Source: CALHVR01 sp963528625 (GTDB lineage Bacteria; Fusobacteriota; Fusobacteriia; Fusobacteriales; Leptotrichiaceae). From it: DNA of 29,102 nt. The DNA lies in contig CAURVQ010000017.1 of assembly GCA_963528625.1 (NCBI GenBank), forward strand, positions 1-29,102. Direction: 5' to 3'. The notes beneath the pieces were generated by a model that was given only the letters and a program-made list of their open reading frames with translations, was not told where the DNA came from and ran no database searches. This document shows positions 1 through 9,939 of this stretch, in pieces. The translations under genes and the position numbers were made by a program. Numbering within the stretch: position 1 is the first letter of the stretch; each line of letters begins with the position of its first letter.

Positions 1-3000
1 ACTCAAATTCTTTACTCAACTGATCTCCACTATTTTTTATTCTCATTTGTGTATTTGCATATTGGTGACCTTTCATCTCATCAGCAGCTTGCGTTAGTAA
101 AATTCTTTCATTTTTACCAATAGAATTTAGTTTATTATACAATTCTTTTTCACGAGAATTAATAGCTTCAACTCCGTATCTTTGTTCTAATCCATCTAAG
201 AAATTGTAATTTGCTCCTTTTTCATCCTCATTTTTCCCATCCCCTGCAAATTTCGTATAAGGAATTTTCGCCAAATACACTTTTCTAATATTATCTTCTT
301 CTGGCGTTACTAAAATTGTTCCTATCCAAGTCAAAGCACCTGAATAAACATTCCATTTTTCAATGTTTGGATTAGTTGCAATAGCATCGGCAAATGGCTT
401 CAGTATATTTTCTTTTATTTCTATCGCTTTAGAATTTGTATATCTCGTTGCTTCTGTCCCAAGTATTAAATCTGTTTCTATTTCATCCCCAAGATTTTCA
501 AGCCCTTCTATCGGATTTGTTTGTCTTATACCTGATGTATCTACATACATTCCTATTTTACTAACTTTTGATTTTGTATTTTCTTCTTTTGACTCGTCAA
601 TTTCAAATTTTTCAATTATCTTATTATCTTTATATTTTTCAATAACTAATGGATTTGAATTATTTATATTTTTCTCAATTCCTTCAATTTCAATATTTTT
701 ATTATCAATTATTACTTCCCCAGTTCCCCTATCTTTAAATACTCGTATTTTTACCGAATCATCCTCTAATCCTTTTCCACTTTCTACTATATTATTTTCT
801 TTTATTCTTGTATTTGCTATAATTGTTGAACTATTTGAAACTTTCGGTGCTGTTGATGAAGCATATTCTTCAATTTCTCCCTTTTTAGATAACCAAACTC
901 CCGTTCCATCGCTCGCTAATATTTTTATTGTTCCATAATTTTTTAGAACTGCTCCATTACTAACAATCGCTCCAACTGCTTTTATTGCATCTGCTGTCCC
1001 TAAAATTGTTCCATTATTAATTCCTATAGCATTGTGATCTAAGAACATTCCAACAGAATTTTTCCCTTTTAATATTATTTCTCCATTATTTATTGCTGTA
1101 GATCCTGTACCAACCGCATACATTCCTACTCCAAATTCTCCTTCAACCTCTATTTTCCCTGTATTTTCATTTATTACTTTTCCTACATTTTGTATTGTTC
1201 CATTTTCAGTATTATAATATCCTGTTGCCATTCCTATTGAATACAATCCATCTTTTTTAGATGAATTTCCTACTTTTATAGTCGCAAAATTTTTAGAATC
1301 CTTAGCTCCCATACTGTATATTCCAATATTCCCTATTCCATTTCTCATATCAATGTCAGCTCTATTTTCAACCTCGCCTTTACTATAAATTGAATAGTTA
1401 CTATTACCTATCGTATTTATCTTTGTATAATTATAAATTTTACTATTTATATCATTAGAATAAAGAAAAATTGTATCATTGTTTAAATTTACTGTATCTG
1501 TTTTTGAGGTAATCGTATTTGTATCTCCATTATTTACAATACCGAAAGTCCCATCACCTAAATTCATATTTGAAAAATTAGAAATTAAATTTTGGTTATT
1601 TCCTGCCAGCATAACTCCTGTTGAGTTGTTAGACAAGTTAATTTCCCCTTGTAAAGTAGAATTTCCACTCGCTGAATATATTCCTATAGATTTGTTGCCT
1701 ACTTCAAGATTAGAGCCTGTATCAGTTAAAATTTTATGACCATACATCGCAATATCATTTTCACCAACACTTATTTTCCCACTATTTTTAAGTGTAACAT
1801 CTGCTTTTTCAGTATACATTCCTAAACCTGCTTCCAGTAAATTAGCTGATGACCCTATTTTTATTTCTCCTAAATTTTCCATAGTATAAGTTCCATTTCC
1901 TAATCCAAACATTCCTAATGAATTAGCTCCACTTAATTCAATTTTCCCTGCAGCTTCATTTTTTACCTCTTTTGTTGAAAATTGACTATTAAAATATATT
2001 CCTTTAGCTTTTTTAGCTTCTGATTTTATGCTTCCACTATTATAAATACCGTTTATTGCATTATTTGTCCCTGTTTTAATACCTTTATAGAAAATACCAC
2101 TAGAATTTTCTCCTATTTTTATATTTCCACTATTTCTTATTTCTCCATCTGCCTGTGTTGTACCATCATTTTCAATCAAATAAAGTCCAACCGAATCTTT
2201 ATTTACAGAAATTTCATTTTTATTTAATATTTTTCCTCTTTTTGTATACATTGCAACAGAACTATCTCCAGTCAAATTAATAGTTCCTTCATTTTCCAAT
2301 GTAATATCAGCAGAAGAATTTGTGTCGTTATTTTCTTGTCCTATAGCTAATTGATTTTCAAGTGTTCCACTAATCGTTTTTTCATTTTTTATTTTATTTC
2401 TTATTAACTCAATTTTATTATATTTTTCATTTTCATCATCTAAATTTATATTACTATCTAAAAATACTTTTCCATCTATTATAGAAAATGGAATATATCT
2501 ATTAGTTGAAACTACCTCTATATATGGATTATCTGGAAATCTATCAGGTATTTCACTTAATTTTACATTTGCTTTACCTAATAACATCATTCTACTTTTT
2601 TCTGACATATTCAATTTTAACTTACTACCATTATTATGTTGAAAATTATCATTATACCAATTCATAAAATTATAATTCCCAGAAGTTATATTCGTTAAAT
2701 CATAATAAAATACAGTTCCTCCATTTTTTACATTTACAGTTACATCTTTATTTACAATTATTTTTCCACCCGGAGCTGCTTGGCTATAATTCGTATAAAA
2801 TGTTAGTGATTGATTTTCTGTATTCAACACATTATTATCATTTAATGTTATTTCTCCACCCTTATCTGCAAACACATTAAATGCTCCATTTTTTGCTGTT
2901 ATATTTGCATTTGATATTTTTATAGTTGATATTCTTTGTAAATTAGGATTTGTACTTTTATTTTTAGCAAATAAACCAGCAGATTTAGAACCGTCTACAG

Positions 3001-5161
3001 TAATATTCGCATTAGCTGTACTTTCTATTTCTCCACTCGAATTACTATAAATAGCAAGTGCTCCTACTTTATCAGCAGATGTTGACCCATTAAAAGTTAT
3101 TTCTCCTATATTTATGATTTTTCCATCATCGTAAGAATGAAGGGCTTTTGTTGAATTTCCTGTTACTTCAATCTTTCCTTCATTTATCATAGAAGCCGGT
3201 GTAACTTCTCCTGATTCCTTCACTAAACCTCTACTAGCTATTGCTGTTGATGATGTAGCATCTGTTAATTTTATACTTCCTTCATTTTTTACATTTTGAC
3301 TTGCAGCTACTTGAATTGCAGTATTTCCTTCTCCACCTATTATTTCAAAATTACTATGTTCTCCATTTTTTGAGAAAGTTACTGTCTTATTTTTTAATCC
3401 ATTTACTACTACTAAGTTGTTCTGTTTCCCATTTATTGATTTTAAATTAAAATTTTCTATATTTACTGTATTTCCTATACTTGATAAAGTATCAAAAATA
3501 TAAATTCCAGTATTTCTTTCTCCTGATAATTCCATATTAAAATATGATTTTTCTAGTTTCCCATTATATTCTCTTTCGAATTTTCTAATATTAGGAGTAA
3601 ATATAGCTCCCCTATTTAATTTTCCTATTATTTTTAAAGGCTTATTTAATTGAATAATTCCTTCCCCTTCTGCTCTCGCTGGTAAAAAATAATTTATTTC
3701 TCCATCCAAAATTAAATTCCCTTCATTTTTAAAAAAATATGATGAATTTCTTAACTCTATTATCCCTCTATTACTTTTTCCATTAATTATTATATCACCT
3801 TTATTTTCAAAGTATGACATATTTTTCTCACCGTTCAGATTCGCAATCATTGATACATAATTATTATTTCTGTTTACTGTTATTTTACCTTCATTTACAA
3901 AATCTAAACTGCTCTTACTTGTATGATTTGCTAATTTTACGACTGTTGTTAAATTAGAGTCTACTACTACATCAGTATTTTCTTTTAAAGTTAATTTAGT
4001 TTTTTGATTATCTCTTGTATTCAATTCAAATATGTTCGTAATTACTTCTCTTATCTCACCCTTAGAAATAATATTCATATTTGAGATTTCAAAATTATGT
4101 CCTCCACCGGCTCTAATTACCATAGGTCCTGTTTCATCTTCATATTCATATTTATTATTCAAATTTGTATCATATGTAAATACTTGATGATGATCTATCC
4201 CCTCTATTCCAGTAAAAACTGTATTTTCTGATTTTATTGTAAACTCATCTGTATTATTATGAATTATCTCTATTGTTCCCTTGCCATTTTTACCATTTAT
4301 ATTTGTTTGTGATATTGGACCTGCAACATCATTTTCCATCTGTCCTACTAATGTTCCACTTTCTCCATTTCCTTTTTTTATATTAGCATAATCAGCTTTA
4401 CTTATTACTGTTCTTAGGCTTTTCCCTGAACTTTTAGTATCTCTTGCTCTTGTTGGAGGTGCAGGTTTTACTTCATCATTCGGTATCTCAAAATGTGGTA
4501 ATTCTATATTTCTAAAAACAATTTCCTTATCTCCATCCACTCTTATATTTACCGGTTTTTCAACTTCTCTAGATTTAACTCCTATCATAAATCCTATTTC
4601 TACTATTGGCTCGTCTACTCTTTTTAATTGTGTAATTCCATAATCTAACCCACTTTGTGTATTTGATGAATCAATAGACTTATCCATAATTTCAAATACT
4701 TTACTATATTTTTTACTTATTGGCGATACAGTTTTATGAAATATATCATTGCTTCTATTGTAAACGCCCTCATACAAATATCTCTCAAACTTATCCCCTT
4801 TTCCACTATATCTCCCCTTATTACTTCCAATAAAAGTATTTACCCCAAATTGCCAAGAGCTCCAAGGACTTTTCACTACTTGATCTCCTTGCTCCATTAA
4901 TTGAATTAACTCTAAACTTTTATTTTTTAATAACTTATCATTTTCTTTTTTTACTTTTGTAAACAACTCTTTTATTTCTGCTGTCGTATCTTTTATATCT
5001 GCCTTTGATTTTGATATTTCTTTATCTAGTGTTGTATTTGCTAAACTTAAAATTCCCATTAATAAAAAGGCAATTAAAAATCTACTCGTATAACTTACCC
5101 CTTTAACCCTTTTCGCATAACTTCTAAGCTCTTTTTCTAATTTTCTCAAATTATTACTCAT
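1..5161 (-). CDS. giant fusobacterial autotransporter adhesin (5' part; C-terminus beyond the window)
   Basis: An open frame of about 1,720 codons runs to the left edge without a stop. It begins with MSNNLRKLEKELRSYAKR, the N-terminal signature of fusobacterial autotransporters, followed by a long signal peptide (hydrophobic residues about 27-41, likely cleaved near LSLA-NT). A charged, coiled-coil-like segment follows at about 43-90, then an aromatic motif, WSSWQFGVNTF. Most of the rest is a repetitive passenger of short units of the type N-x-G-x-I followed by S-x-G-[MI]-[YF], as expected for a beta-helix stalk. The last visible residues (ADEMKGHQYANTQMRIKN) resemble the linker just before the C-terminal beta-barrel, so roughly one barrel domain is missing. 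Secretion would be type V, with surface exposure and a likely adhesive role; the ligand cannot be told. The ATG at 5161 has an AAGAGG ribosome site 8-9 bases upstream. Plus-strand ORFs inside it are shadows. Confidence 0.93.
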   Translation of the reverse strand, partial: MSNNLRKLEKELRSYAKRVKGVSYTSRFLIAFLLMGILSLANTTLDKEISKSKADIKDTTAEIKELFTKVKKENDKLLKNKSLELIQLMEQGDQVVKSPWSSWQFGVNTFIGSNKGRYSGKGDKFERYLYEGVYNRSNDIFHKTVSPISKKYSKVFEIMDKSIDSSNTQSGLDYGITQLKRVDEPIVEIGFMIGVKSREVEKPVNIRVDGDKEIVFRNIELPHFEIPNDEVKPAPPTRARDTKSSGKSLRTVISKADYANIKKGNGESGTLVGQMENDVAGPISQTNINGKNGKGTIEIIHNNTDEFTIKSENTVFTGIEGIDHHQVFTYDTNLNNKYEYEDETGPMVIRAGGGHNFEISNMNIISKGEIREVITNIFELNTRDNQKTKLTLKENTDVVVDSNLTTVVKLANHTSKSSLDFVNEGKITVNRNNNYVSMIANLNGEKNMSYFENKGDIIINGKSNRGIIELRNSSYFFKNEGNLILDGEINYFLPARAEGEGIIQLNKPLKIIGKLNRGAIFTPNIRKFEREYNGKLEKSYFNMELSGERNTGIYIFDTLSSIGNTVNIENFNLKSINGKQNNLVVVNGLKNKTVTFSKNGEHSNFEIIGGEGNTAIQVAASQNVKNEGSIKLTDATSSTAIASRGLVKESGEVTPASMINEGKIEVTGNSTKALHSYDDGKIINIGEITFNGSTSADKVGALAIYSNSSGEIESTANANITVDGSKSAGLFAKNKSTNPNLQRISTIKISNANITAKNGAFNVFADKGGEITLNDNNVLNTENQSLTFYTNYSQAAPGGKIIVNKDVTVNVKNGGTVFYYDLTNITSGNYNFMNWYNDNFQHNNGSKLKLNMSEKSRMMLLGKANVKLSEIPDRFPDNPYIEVVSTNRYIPFSIIDGKVFLDSNINLDDENEKYNKIELIRNKIKNEKTISGTLENQLAIGQENNDTNSSADITLENEGTINLTGDSSVAMYTKRGKILNKNEISVNKDSVGLYLIENDGTTQADGEIRNSGNIKIGENSSGIFYKGIKTGTNNAINGIYNSGSIKSEAKKAKGIYFNSQFSTKEVKNEAAGKIELSGANSLGMFGLGNGTYTMENLGEIKIGSSANLLEAGLGMYTEKADVTLKNSGKISVGENDIAMYGHKILTDTGSNLEVGNKSIGIYSASGNSTLQGEINLSNNSTGVMLAGNNQNLISNFSNMNLGDGTFGIVNNGDTNTITSKTDTVNLNNDTIFLYSNDINSKIYNYTKINTIGNSNYSIYSKGEVENRADIDMRNGIGNIGIYSMGAKDSKNFATIKVGNSSKKDGLYSIGMATGYYNTENGTIQNVGKVINENTGKIEVEGEFGVGMYAVGTGSTAINNGEIILKGKNSVGMFLDHNAIGINNGTILGTADAIKAVGAIVSNGAVLKNYGTIKILASDGTGVWLSKKGEIEEYASSTAPKVSNSSTIIANTRIKENNIVESGKGLEDDSVKIRVFKDRGTGEVIIDNKNIEIEGIEKNINNSNPLVIEKYKDNKIIEKFEIDESKEENTKSKVSKIGMYVDTSGIRQTNPIEGLENLGDEIETDLILGTEATRYTNSKAIEIKENILKPFADAIATNPNIEKWNVYSGALTWIGTILVTPEEDNIRKVYLAKIPYTKFAGDGKNEDEKGANYNFLDGLEQRYGVEAINSREKELYNKLNSIGKNERILLTQAADEMKGHQYANTQMRIKNSGDQLSKEFE

Positions 5162-5240
5162 CTATTCATACCTCTTTTTTATTATATATTTGTATGTTCT
5201 TTCCTTATGTAAAACTTAGTTTAATTTTTGTGTATGCTTT

Positions 5241-5269
5241 ATTGTATCTGATTTTTAAGATTTTTTCAA
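5241..5269 (-). promoter_or_regulatory. promoter of the autotransporter gene
   Basis: On the minus strand, TTGAAA (5264-5269), a 17-bp spacer and TACAAT (5241-5246) form a near-consensus sigma-70-type promoter. It begins 2 bp beyond the miaA stop codon. Transcription should start near 5234, leaving a leader of about 70 nt. No clear terminator separates miaA from it, so read-through is possible as well. Confidence 0.7.
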
Positions 5270-5271
5270 CT

Positions 5272-6180
5272 TTATTTTTTAAATTTTTCTAATATTTTTT
5301 CAACAATTTCATCTTCTGTCATTTCCGATAAATTATAAATAATATAATCTGTTTCTTTTTTAAACCAAGTCATTTGACGCTTTGCATATCTCCGACTTTC
5401 TCTCTTTACATTTTCAACTGCCTCATCTAAACTTACTTTACCGTCAAAGTACTCAAAAAATTCTTTATAACCTATCGCACTTATTTTATATAACTTATCT
5501 TTATAATTATCATAAATATATTTTGCCTCATCTAACATTCCTTGCTTCAACATAATATCTACACGCATATTAATTCTATTATAAAGCTCTTCTCTATCTC
5601 TTACTAAAAATATTTTCAAAAAATTATATTTATTCTTTTTCACATTTTTTGTACGAATTTCACTAAATTTTTCCCCTGTTAAAAGACAAACCTCAATCGC
5701 CCTAACAAGTCTAATTTTATTTTGTTTATCTATCTCATTATATGCTTTTTCATCTAATATTTTCAGTTGTTCCTGAAGCTCAAATAAACTTTTTTCATTT
5801 AATTCATTTCTAAGTTTTTTGTCTTTTGTCGGTAAATTTGAAAATCCATCCGTTATTGCACGAATATACAATCCAGTTCCACCAACTAACAAAATATTTC
5901 TATTATTTTCATCAAAATTGTTCAATATTTCATTCGTATCTTTTTCAAAATCTCCAACACTATAATCTTCTCCAATTTCAACAACATCTATTAAATGATG
6001 TTTCACTCCTTGCATTTCGTCTTTCGTTATTTTTGCCGTCCCTATATCCATCTTTTTATATACTTGTGAAGCATCTGCAGATATTATTTCTGCTTCTAGT
6101 ATTTTTGCTAATTTTATTGACATATTCGTTTTTCCAACAGCTGTAGGCCCTGCAATAACTATTCCATTATATTTTTTCAT
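5272..6180 (-). CDS. miaA: tRNA dimethylallyltransferase MiaA
   Basis: MiaA transfers a dimethylallyl group from DMAPP to N6 of adenosine 37 in tRNAs that read codons starting with U; MiaB can then methylthiolate the product. The 302-residue protein has the usual family length. Visible signatures are the P-loop GPTAVGKT (residues 11-18), DASQVYKKMDIGTAK (substrate tRNA and DMAPP region), GGTGLYI, RLVRAIEV, IGYKEF, and the C-terminal RRYAKRQMTWF. It lies 36 bp downstream of the TrmN6-type methyltransferase gene on the same strand, so the two are probably co-transcribed as a tRNA-modification pair that both act on the anticodon-loop purine at position 37. No frameshift or missing motif was seen. 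Confidence 0.97.
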   Translation of the reverse strand: MKKYNGIVIAGPTAVGKTNMSIKLAKILEAEIISADASQVYKKMDIGTAKITKDEMQGVKHHLIDVVEIGEDYSVGDFEKDTNEILNNFDENNRNILLVGGTGLYIRAITDGFSNLPTKDKKLRNELNEKSLFELQEQLKILDEKAYNEIDKQNKIRLVRAIEVCLLTGEKFSEIRTKNVKKNKYNFLKIFLVRDREELYNRINMRVDIMLKQGMLDEAKYIYDNYKDKLYKISAIGYKEFFEYFDGKVSLDEAVENVKRESRRYAKRQMTWFKKETDYIIYNLSEMTEDEIVEKILEKFKK

Positions 6181-6216
6181 ATTTTTCCCTTTTTCTTTTT
6201 TAATATTAAAATAATT

Positions 6217-6945
6217 TTATTTATATAATTTTTCTATATATTCGCTTTTTTCTCCTTTTTCAGTATATACAAAAATTGGATTTTCAATTTTTAATCCTTT
6301 CTCTGCATTTTTTATACTTTCAATTAAACAAATTTTAGCATTTTCTCCTCTTTTTGTAAAAACATTTACCAATCTTTTCGGCTCTAATCTATATTTTCTC
6401 ATAATTTCAAACACTTCAACAAGTCTTTCCACACGAAAAACCATATTAAAACTTCCCCCATTTTTCAGTACAAACGCACTTACTTCAACAATTTTTTCAA
6501 TACTCAAATCAACATTATGTCTTGCCATTGCTAATTGCTCTAAATCATTAATCTGGTTAATGTCTCCTTTAAACTCAAAATACGGAGGATTTGTAACAAT
6601 GACATCAAACTCATCTCTATTAAAAATTTCTCTATAATTTTTTATATCGCCTTGTATTATTTTTACTCTATCTTTAAGTTCATTGTTTTGTACATTTTCT
6701 TTTGCAATGTCAGCCATTATTTCTTGCAATTCAACGCCAACAATTTCAGCTTTAGAACGATTTGCTAAAATTAATGCAATTATTCCACACCCTGTCCCAA
6801 TATCTAATATTTTTTTGCTTTTTCTATTTATCTTTACAAAATCTCCAATTAATACAGAATCTAATGTAAAATTTTGAAAATCATTTCTTTGTATAATTTT
6901 CATATTTTTTAACATCGTTTCCGTTCTTTCTCCTGTTTTTTTCAT
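6217..6945 (-). CDS. trmN6: tRNA1(Val) A37 N6-methyltransferase-like protein (TrmN6/YfiC family)
   Basis: This is a class I SAM-dependent methyltransferase of 242 residues. It shows the SAM-binding loop DIGTGCG (residues 48-54), an acidic residue after the next strand (VGVELQ), and the catalytic NPPY motif of N6-adenine methylases at residues 119-122. The N-terminal ER-x-E segment followed by KIIQRNDFQNFTLDSVLI matches the YfiC/TrmN6 arrangement, which supports the upstream start at 6945; a GAGGA ribosome site sits unusually close to it. Known E. coli members methylate A37 of tRNA1(Val). Substrate specificity here is inferred from family and from the neighbouring miaA gene. A related protein or rRNA methylase role cannot be excluded. 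Confidence 0.85.
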   Translation of the reverse strand: MKKTGERTETMLKNMKIIQRNDFQNFTLDSVLIGDFVKINRKSKKILDIGTGCGIIALILANRSKAEIVGVELQEIMADIAKENVQNNELKDRVKIIQGDIKNYREIFNRDEFDVIVTNPPYFEFKGDINQINDLEQLAMARHNVDLSIEKIVEVSAFVLKNGGSFNMVFRVERLVEVFEIMRKYRLEPKRLVNVFTKRGENAKICLIESIKNAEKGLKIENPIFVYTEKGEKSEYIEKLYK

Positions 6946-6982
6946 ATTTCCTCATTTTTTTATTTTAATTTATTTTTATCGT

Positions 6983-7011
6983 ATTATAACTTTATTTCTT
7001 ATATTTTACCA
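6983..7011 (-). promoter_or_regulatory. possible promoter of trmN6-miaA
   Basis: A perfect minus-strand -10 hexamer TATAAT (6983-6988) lies about 38 bp upstream of the trmN6 start. The hexamer 17 bp further upstream (TGGTAA) is a poor -35 box. It lies downstream of the glmS-TPR terminator, so the pair needs its own promoter somewhere here. Confidence 0.4.
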
Positions 7012-7082
7012 CATTATTATTTTTGATTATAGTAAAATATCTATTTTTACATTTATTAAATTTTAATTAAAATTGTAAAAAA

Positions 7083-7164
7083 CAAATAAAAAAGAGTATA
7101 TTTTTTGAACTGTATTTTTATATTTACCCTTTAATGATTTTAAAATACAACTCAAATATACTCT
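7083..7164 (-). terminator. intrinsic terminator of the glmS-TPR operon
   Basis: The arms 7093-7103 and 7154-7164 are perfectly complementary over 11 bp. A second inner stem (7112-7118 with 7142-7148) extends the hairpin. Read on the minus strand it is followed by CTCTTTTTTATTTG, a U-rich tract. It lies 53 bp after the TPR gene stop. Confidence 0.8.
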
Positions 7165-7216
7165 TCCTAGAAATTTATATTGTTATTATTTTTAATTTTA
7201 TTATTTTATTACTTTT

Positions 7217-8023
7217 TTAATTTACTAATCCTTTTTTTACCTCAATATGTCTAAGTTTATCATCTACCGACATTCCCGCCTCATCTCTTGCTTTTTCATA
7301 CCAAATTTTAGCTTCTTCAAATCTTTCTCTCATTTCATATAATTCTGCAAGATTGTACATAGCTCCCAAATATCCAGCATCAATAGCTTTAAAATACCAA
7401 GCTTCTGCTAAGTTGAAATTCCCTAATATAAAATTTAGGTATCCCATATTATTTAAAGCTCCAATATGCCCGTAATTTATAGCTTTTTCATACATTTTTT
7501 CTGCTTTTTCATATTTCTTTTCTTTAAAATATATTACTGCTAAGGCGTTCATACAATGAGAATCTTCATTTTTTATACCTTCTAAAAAATATTTTTTTGT
7601 ATTTTCTGTATCGCTTTTCTCATCATATAATACTCCTAAATTATAGCATGCCTCTTTACTATCTAACTTTAATGCTTTCAAAAAATATTCTTCTGCTAAA
7701 TCAATTTTTTTTTGCTCCTTATATAACAATCCCAAATAATTCATAGAAGCTCCATCATTCAACTTTGCCATTTCTAAAAAACATTTTTCAGCTAAATCTT
7801 TTTTATCTGTATTCATATAAAGTACACCCAAATTAAACATAGCTTTCGCGTTTCCATTTTCTATCGCATTAAAATAAAATTTTTGTGCTCTTTGGAAGTC
7901 CCCTATTGTTGATAATAAAACACCCAAATCATTTAATGATTCACTATCTTTAGAATTTTTTTCTATCATTTTTAATTTTTTATCTATTTCATTTAAAATC
8001 TCTTCTTTACTTAAATTTTTCAT
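7217..8023 (-). CDS. TPR/Sel1-like repeat protein
   Basis: A 268-residue protein built almost wholly from tandem helical repeats of about 34-36 residues, with the pattern A-x-x-N-L-G-x-L-Y followed by A-E-x-x-[FY]-x-K-A. At least six copies run from about residue 25 to 250; the spacing and the G-[AD]-x-x-A-[MC]-x-N elements are intermediate between TPR and Sel1 repeats. No signal peptide or membrane segment is visible, so it is probably a cytoplasmic scaffold or adaptor; its partner is unknown. The gene starts 7 bp after glmS stops and shares the glmS transcript, so the glmS ribozyme should also affect its mRNA. It ends before a strong terminator. The link to amino-sugar metabolism is inferred from position only. 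Confidence 0.85.
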   Translation of the reverse strand: MKNLSKEEILNEIDKKLKMIEKNSKDSESLNDLGVLLSTIGDFQRAQKFYFNAIENGNAKAMFNLGVLYMNTDKKDLAEKCFLEMAKLNDGASMNYLGLLYKEQKKIDLAEEYFLKALKLDSKEACYNLGVLYDEKSDTENTKKYFLEGIKNEDSHCMNALAVIYFKEKKYEKAEKMYEKAINYGHIGALNNMGYLNFILGNFNLAEAWYFKAIDAGYLGAMYNLAELYEMRERFEEAKIWYEKARDEAGMSVDDKLRHIEVKKGLVN

Positions 8024-8030
8024 CTTAATT

Positions 8031-9860
8031 TTACTCCACTGTTACTGATTTTGCCAAATTTCTTGGTTTATCTACATCATTTCCTTTTAATTTTGATAAA
8101 TAATAAGCAAGTAATTGATGAATTATAATTGATAAAAATCCAGTATAATCATCTTCTACTGCTGGAATATAAAACACTTCATCTGCTACTTCTTCAACAA
8201 GTATATTCCCTTCTTTTGCTATCGCAATAACAAATGCTCCTCTTGCTGCTACTTCTTTTATATTAGATACTGATTTTTCAAATAAATCTGATTGAGTTAC
8301 ATTTATTACAACTGGTACACCATTATCAATTAAAGCGATTGTTCCGTGTTTTAGTTCTCCAGATGCAAACGCCTCCGAATGAATATAAGAAATTTCTTTT
8401 GATTTCAACGCACCTTCTACAGCTATTACATAATCAAGACCTCTTCCTAAATAGAACATACTATTTTGATCTTTTATTTTTTCTGCCACAGCTTCTACTC
8501 TATCTGCATAATTTAAAACTTCTTGCACCCCTGCTTTTATTCTATATAATGATTTTATGTCGTGTTCATATTGTTCTCTCGTTATTTTCCCAAATTTCAT
8601 GGCCATATCTGTCGCTAATAAATATAAAATAACCATTTGAGTTGTGTACGCTTTTGTTGAAGCTACTGCAATTTCAGGCCCTGCCCATGTGTAAATTACA
8701 TGATCTGCCTCTCTTGCGATTGATGACCCTACAACATTTGTAATTGCAACTACTCTCGCTCCATGTCTTTTAGCTTCTTTCATTGCCTCTAATGTATCCA
8801 ATGTTTCTCCAGATTGACTTAACACAATTACTAATGTTTTATTGTCAATTACAGGATTTCTATATCTAAATTCTGATGCAACCTCAACATCTACTTTTAC
8901 TCTTGTTCTTTTTTCAATAATATGTTTACCAACTAATCCTGCATGATATGCAGTTCCACACGCAACTATGTAAATGCTACTTATTCCTTCCAAGTATTCT
9001 TTAGTCAATCCTGCATCATCAAAATTAATGTTATTATTTTCATCTACTCTACTATTTAATGTTTCTATTATTACTTCCGGCTGTTCGTGTATTTCTTTTT
9101 CCATAAAATACTCATATCCACCTTTTGAAGCTGCCTCCATATCCCATTCGATATGAGTTACTTCTCTTTCAACCGGTTGACCTTGAGAATTCATTATTTT
9201 TACTGTATCTTTTCTCAATTCTACAATTTCTCCATTTTTAATTAAGTATACATCTCTTGTATATTTTAAAATTGCCGGAATGTCCGAAGCTATAAAGTTT
9301 TCTCCGTTTCCAATTCCTACAATTAATGGACTTTCTTTTCTTACTGCAATTAATCTATCAGGCTCTGAAACTGACATAATCCCTAAAGCGTAAGCCCCTT
9401 TAATAATAGTTAATAATTTTTTAGTTGCTTCTAATAAATCTCCTTCATATAGTTCCGTTAATAAATGAGCTACAACTTCTGTATCTGTTTCTGATTGAAA
9501 TTCATAGCCTTTTGCCATTAAATCTCTTTTTAATTCTAAATAATTTTCAATAATTCCATTATGAACTACAACCAAACTTCTATCTTTATTAAAATGAGGA
9601 TGTGAATTTTCATCTGACGGTTTCCCGTGAGTTGCCCATCTTGTATGTCCTATTGCCATAGTTCCGTGTAAAGGATTTTCAGCTAATACATTGGCTAAAT
9701 TTTGCAATCTTCCTACTTTTTTTACAACTGCCAATCCCTTTTCTCCTGTATTTACTGCAATTCCCGCTGAGTCATATCCTCTATATTCTAATTTTGATAA
9801 TCCGTCAATAACAAAATCTTGGGCATTTTGACTCCCAATATATCCTACTATTCCACACAT
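8031..9860 (-). CDS. glmS: glutamine--fructose-6-phosphate aminotransferase (isomerizing) GlmS
   Basis: GlmS makes glucosamine-6-phosphate from fructose-6-phosphate and glutamine, the first committed step towards UDP-GlcNAc for peptidoglycan, LPS and capsule. The 609-residue protein starts MCGIVGYIG, so Cys2 becomes the N-terminal nucleophile of the class II glutaminase domain, which contains GHTRWATHG and NGIIENY. Two SIS isomerase domains follow (VACGTAYHAG, LSQSGETLDT, STKAYTTQ, HSEAFASGELKHG), and the protein ends with the typical LAKSVTVE tail. An AAGGAG ribosome site lies 8 bases before the ATG. Upstream is a glmS ribozyme, which gives product feedback. The TPR gene follows in the same operon. 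Confidence 0.98.
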   Translation of the reverse strand: MCGIVGYIGSQNAQDFVIDGLSKLEYRGYDSAGIAVNTGEKGLAVVKKVGRLQNLANVLAENPLHGTMAIGHTRWATHGKPSDENSHPHFNKDRSLVVVHNGIIENYLELKRDLMAKGYEFQSETDTEVVAHLLTELYEGDLLEATKKLLTIIKGAYALGIMSVSEPDRLIAVRKESPLIVGIGNGENFIASDIPAILKYTRDVYLIKNGEIVELRKDTVKIMNSQGQPVEREVTHIEWDMEAASKGGYEYFMEKEIHEQPEVIIETLNSRVDENNNINFDDAGLTKEYLEGISSIYIVACGTAYHAGLVGKHIIEKRTRVKVDVEVASEFRYRNPVIDNKTLVIVLSQSGETLDTLEAMKEAKRHGARVVAITNVVGSSIAREADHVIYTWAGPEIAVASTKAYTTQMVILYLLATDMAMKFGKITREQYEHDIKSLYRIKAGVQEVLNYADRVEAVAEKIKDQNSMFYLGRGLDYVIAVEGALKSKEISYIHSEAFASGELKHGTIALIDNGVPVVINVTQSDLFEKSVSNIKEVAARGAFVIAIAKEGNILVEEVADEVFYIPAVEDDYTGFLSIIIHQLLAYYLSKLKGNDVDKPRNLAKSVTVE

Positions 9861-9939
9861 ATTTTCTACTCCTTTTTAATATAAACATACTAGAAAATAT
9901 CACGATAGTACTTTTATTATTACAATTACTCATAAATTT

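Noticed and set aside
363..1739. Two plus-strand ORFs (363-938 and 1479-1739) within the autotransporter region
   Set aside because: They are antisense shadows of the repetitive minus-strand autotransporter frame, with low-complexity Ser/Ile/Phe composition and no ribosome sites of note.
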